Positions 5,696 through 7,441 of a stretch of DNA of 7,441 bases are shown one piece after another. Every line of letters begins with the position of its first letter. Position 1 is the stretch's first letter. Source of the stretch: an uncultured Phycisphaerae bacterium (GTDB lineage Bacteria > Planctomycetota > Phycisphaerae > Sedimentisphaerales > Anaerohalosphaeraceae); the NCBI GenBank assembly GCA_937920485.1, contig CALETL010000192.1:1-7441 (forward strand). The letters run 5' to 3'. Below the pieces are notes generated by a model that saw only the letters and a list, made by a program, of their open reading frames with translations, was not told the DNA's origin and did no database searches. Position numbers and translations under genes: made by a program.

Positions 5696-7036
5696 ATGTT
5701 TTCGAGAATTTTAATTGCGAATCGAGGTGAAATCGCACTTCGCATCATCCGGGCTTGTCATGAGCTTGGGGTCGAGGCAGTGGTTGTGCATTCTGAAGCG
5801 GATCAAGATGCCGCCTATGTACAGCTTGCTGATGCGGCGGTTTGTATCGGTCCGGCCGCGGCCGCAAAAAGTTATCTGAATATTCCGGCCATTATCAGTG
5901 CTGCCGAAGTGGCCGATGTCGATGCGATTCATCCGGGCTACGGCTTTCTTGCGGAAAACGCGCATTTTGCGGATATCTGCAACGAGTGCGGGATCGCTTT
6001 TATTGGCCCGGATCCTGATTCAATGCGGAAGTTGGGTGACAAAGTCGCCGCCCGTGACCTCGCTAAAAAAGCCCGTGTTCCGGTGGTACCCGGTTCGAAA
6101 GGCGAAATAAAAGATGAAGCCGAAGCCATTAAACTCGCGAACAAAATTGGCTATCCGGTGATTATCAAAGCCGCCGCCGGTGGTGGGGGTCGCGGCATGC
6201 GTGTTGCACACAATGATATCAGCTTACACAAGGGCTTTTCAGCAGCCAAAATGGAAGCCGAGGCCGCTTTCAAAAACGGTGCTGTATATCTGGAAAAATT
6301 TATCGTCGAGCCGCGCCACGTTGAGGTCCAGCTTATGGCGGATAAAAGCGGCAATGCGATCCACTTTTATGAGCGTGATTGTACAATCCAGCGGCGCCAT
6401 CAAAAGCTGATCGAGGAATCTCCGTGTCCGGTGCTGGATGAAAAGACGCGAGAAGAGCTCTGTAAAGCCGCGCTTCGACTGATCAAAGAGGCAAAATACC
6501 ACAATGCCGCGACATGTGAATTTCTGCTGGATAAAGACAAAAATTTCTATTTCATCGAAGTCAACACCCGCATTCAGGTTGAGCATCCGGTATCAGAAAT
6601 GGTAACCGGTCATGACCTGATCAAGTGGCAGCTCAAGATTGCTTCCGGCCAGACGCTCGATCTGCGCCAGCGCGATATTCGACACAAGGGCGTGGCCATG
6701 GAATGCCGCATCAATGCCGAAGATCCGTCTCGCGATTATGCTCCCTGCCCCGGCAAAGTTGAAAAGTTTATCGTTCCCGGCGGGCTTGGCGTTCGTGTGG
6801 ATACGCATCTGTATCAGGGCGCGATGGTCTCGCCGTATTATGATTCGATGATTGCCAAACTTATCGTCCACCAGCCCACACGTGAAGAAGCCATCGCTAC
6901 GATGAAACGTGCGTTACAGGAATTTAAAATCGAACCCATCAAAACGACCATCCCCGCGTGCCTGGACATTCTCTCACACAATCTGTTCGTTAAAAACGAG
7001 GTGGACACCAGCTTTATTGAACGACACCTGGGGTAA
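5696..7036 (+). CDS. accC: Acetyl-CoA carboxylase biotin carboxylase subunit
   Basis: AccC is the ATP-grasp enzyme that carboxylates the biotin on AccB using bicarbonate and ATP. The 446 residues match the usual 445-450. The N-terminal domain opens with [19 protein letters not shown]. The ATP-grasp part has Lys116, Lys158, the glycine loop AGGGGRGMR (161-169), His208 in EPRHVEVQ, and His235/Lys237 in [11 protein letters not shown]. Metal ligands Glu275 and Glu288 are followed by NTRIQVEHP with Arg292 and Glu296. Arg338 lies in ECRINAEDP. All the catalytic residues I can place by analogy with the E. coli enzyme are conserved, so it should be active. It is preceded by AAAGG (5685-5689) six bases before the ATG and lies 86 bp after accB, probably co-transcribed. 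No carboxyltransferase gene follows; transposase DNA lies beyond. Confidence 0.97.
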   Translation: MFSRILIANRGEIALRIIRACHELGVEAVVVHSEADQDAAYVQLADAAVCIGPAAAAKSYLNIPAIISAAEVADVDAIHPGYGFLAENAHFADICNECGIAFIGPDPDSMRKLGDKVAARDLAKKARVPVVPGSKGEIKDEAEAIKLANKIGYPVIIKAAAGGGGRGMRVAHNDISLHKGFSAAKMEAEAAFKNGAVYLEKFIVEPRHVEVQLMADKSGNAIHFYERDCTIQRRHQKLIEESPCPVLDEKTREELCKAALRLIKEAKYHNAATCEFLLDKDKNFYFIEVNTRIQVEHPVSEMVTGHDLIKWQLKIASGQTLDLRQRDIRHKGVAMECRINAEDPSRDYAPCPGKVEKFIVPGGLGVRVDTHLYQGAMVSPYYDSMIAKLIVHQPTREEAIATMKRALQEFKIEPIKTTIPACLDILSHNLFVKNEVDTSFIERHLG

Positions 7037-7170
7037 TCTGTACACAGAAGACGGCTTAATTTCAACAATTGAGGCCGAACAGATTATAAAACCCTGCAAA
7101 TGTAGAAAAGGTTGCCGGTAGAATCAGAACCCATAACTGCAGTCGCCGCAGATACATTGCTAAAAGCATA

Positions 7171-7441
7171 CTAATACCAATCCTAGTTAGTTAGAGCCGA
7201 TTCTATCCATGGGAATAAGCATAGACTTGAAAGTTTATCTTGTTGATTTGATATCCATTGCCATGCCTCATCTACAGCGGTTTCCAGGTCGTCAACTGCA
7301 GGGTACAATCGATTACTCAATTTCCTCTGTCTCAGATAACGCCAGATCAGTTCGGTGGGATTTAACTCTGGTGAATACGGAGGCAGTAACAAAATCGAGA
7401 CATTTGCAGGCACTTCCAGTTCCTTTGAATGGTGTCAGCCT
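7171..7441 (-). mobile_element. IS630-type insertion element, one end (partial)
   Basis: The transposase remnant implies an insertion element running off the right edge. IS630 elements insert at TA and duplicate it. A TA at 7169-7170 precedes ctaataccaatcc (7171-7183), which directly abuts the transposase stop and is a plausible terminal inverted repeat. The opposite end is outside the window, so the boundary is an inference. The element lies about 135 bp beyond the accC stop. Confidence 0.35.
7183..7441 (-). pseudogene. IS630-family transposase, C-terminal part, with in-frame stop (5' end outside window)
   Basis: The minus strand encodes the end of a DDE transposase of the IS630/Tc1-mariner superfamily. 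It has VPANVSILLLPPYSPELNPTELIWRYLR (20-residue core LLLPPYSPELNPTELIWRYL), where the Glu after LNPT is the expected third catalytic acid. About 55 further residues run to a TAG at 7185-7183. Reading upstream from GTG 7413, codons give Gly-stop-His-His-Ser-Lys-Glu-Leu-Glu. The family usually has Gly-Trp-His at this point, so the TGA at 7437-7435 looks like a Trp (TGG) codon mutated to a stop. An intact protein would also need the two upstream Asp residues, which are out of view. UGA ends accB, so it is a true stop in this genome. The remnant is probably inactive; a short product starting at GTG 7413 is unlikely to function. Confidence 0.8.

Noticed and set aside
7037..7182. Possible small gene or terminator after accC
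   Set aside because: No start with a ribosome site was found. The only inverted repeat noticed (ctgc/gcag near 7138-7152) is 4 bp with no T-run. I see nothing firm in this 146-bp stretch.

Overview
The window is bacterial chromosomal DNA of moderate GC content with ordinary Shine-Dalgarno sites. It carries housekeeping and anaerobe-leaning genes: a hydrogenase nickel-insertion GTPase, a rubredoxin, lysine synthesis, a fused homocysteine methyltransferase/methylenetetrahydrofolate reductase, and the first two subunits of acetyl-CoA carboxylase. Rubredoxin plus a hydrogenase maturation factor suggests an anaerobe or microaerophile. The gene set and the intergenic repeat style recall Planctomycetota (Phycisphaerae-like) or related lineages. 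That placement is from memory and low confidence, because no rRNA or other strong marker is present.

Layout. Bases 1-653 (+) are the 3' part of hypB, which is cut by the window edge. lysA follows at 730-2007 (+). Bases 2008-2221 contain no gene but are dense in structure: a hairpin, a degenerate 9-nt repeat and a three-hairpin element whose end abuts the ribosome site of the next gene. That gene (2222-2770, +) encodes an unrecognised, AT-rich, membrane-anchored protein. Its stop codon directly abuts the stop codon of a convergent 53-residue rubredoxin (2771-2932, -). Upstream of the rubredoxin on the minus strand lies an inverted pair of 9-nt-period arrays (2956-3030), then the bifunctional methyltransferase/reductase gene (3051-4910, -). 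A 267-bp divergent intergenic region holds one plausible sigma-70-type promoter per direction. It leads into accB (5178-5609, +) and accC (5696-7036, +). The right edge (7183-7441, -) is the 3' end of an IS630-family transposase gene with an in-frame TGA.

How the genes relate. accB and accC form an operon-like pair supplying the biotin carrier and biotin carboxylase of acetyl-CoA carboxylase; the carboxyltransferase genes are not here. The methyltransferase/reductase fusion links one-carbon reduction to methionine synthesis. lysA makes lysine from meso-diaminopimelate. hypB and rubredoxin belong to hydrogen and redox metabolism and have no visible partner genes in the window.

The least ordinary content is non-coding. 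There are five short arrays with a 9-nt period, of three sequence types, in the intergenic spaces. One supplies the stop codon and last codons of hypB, and two form a long hairpin between minus-strand genes. There is also a compact three-hairpin element immediately upstream of the membrane-protein gene. I saw no CRISPR array, tRNA, rRNA, phage or defence module.
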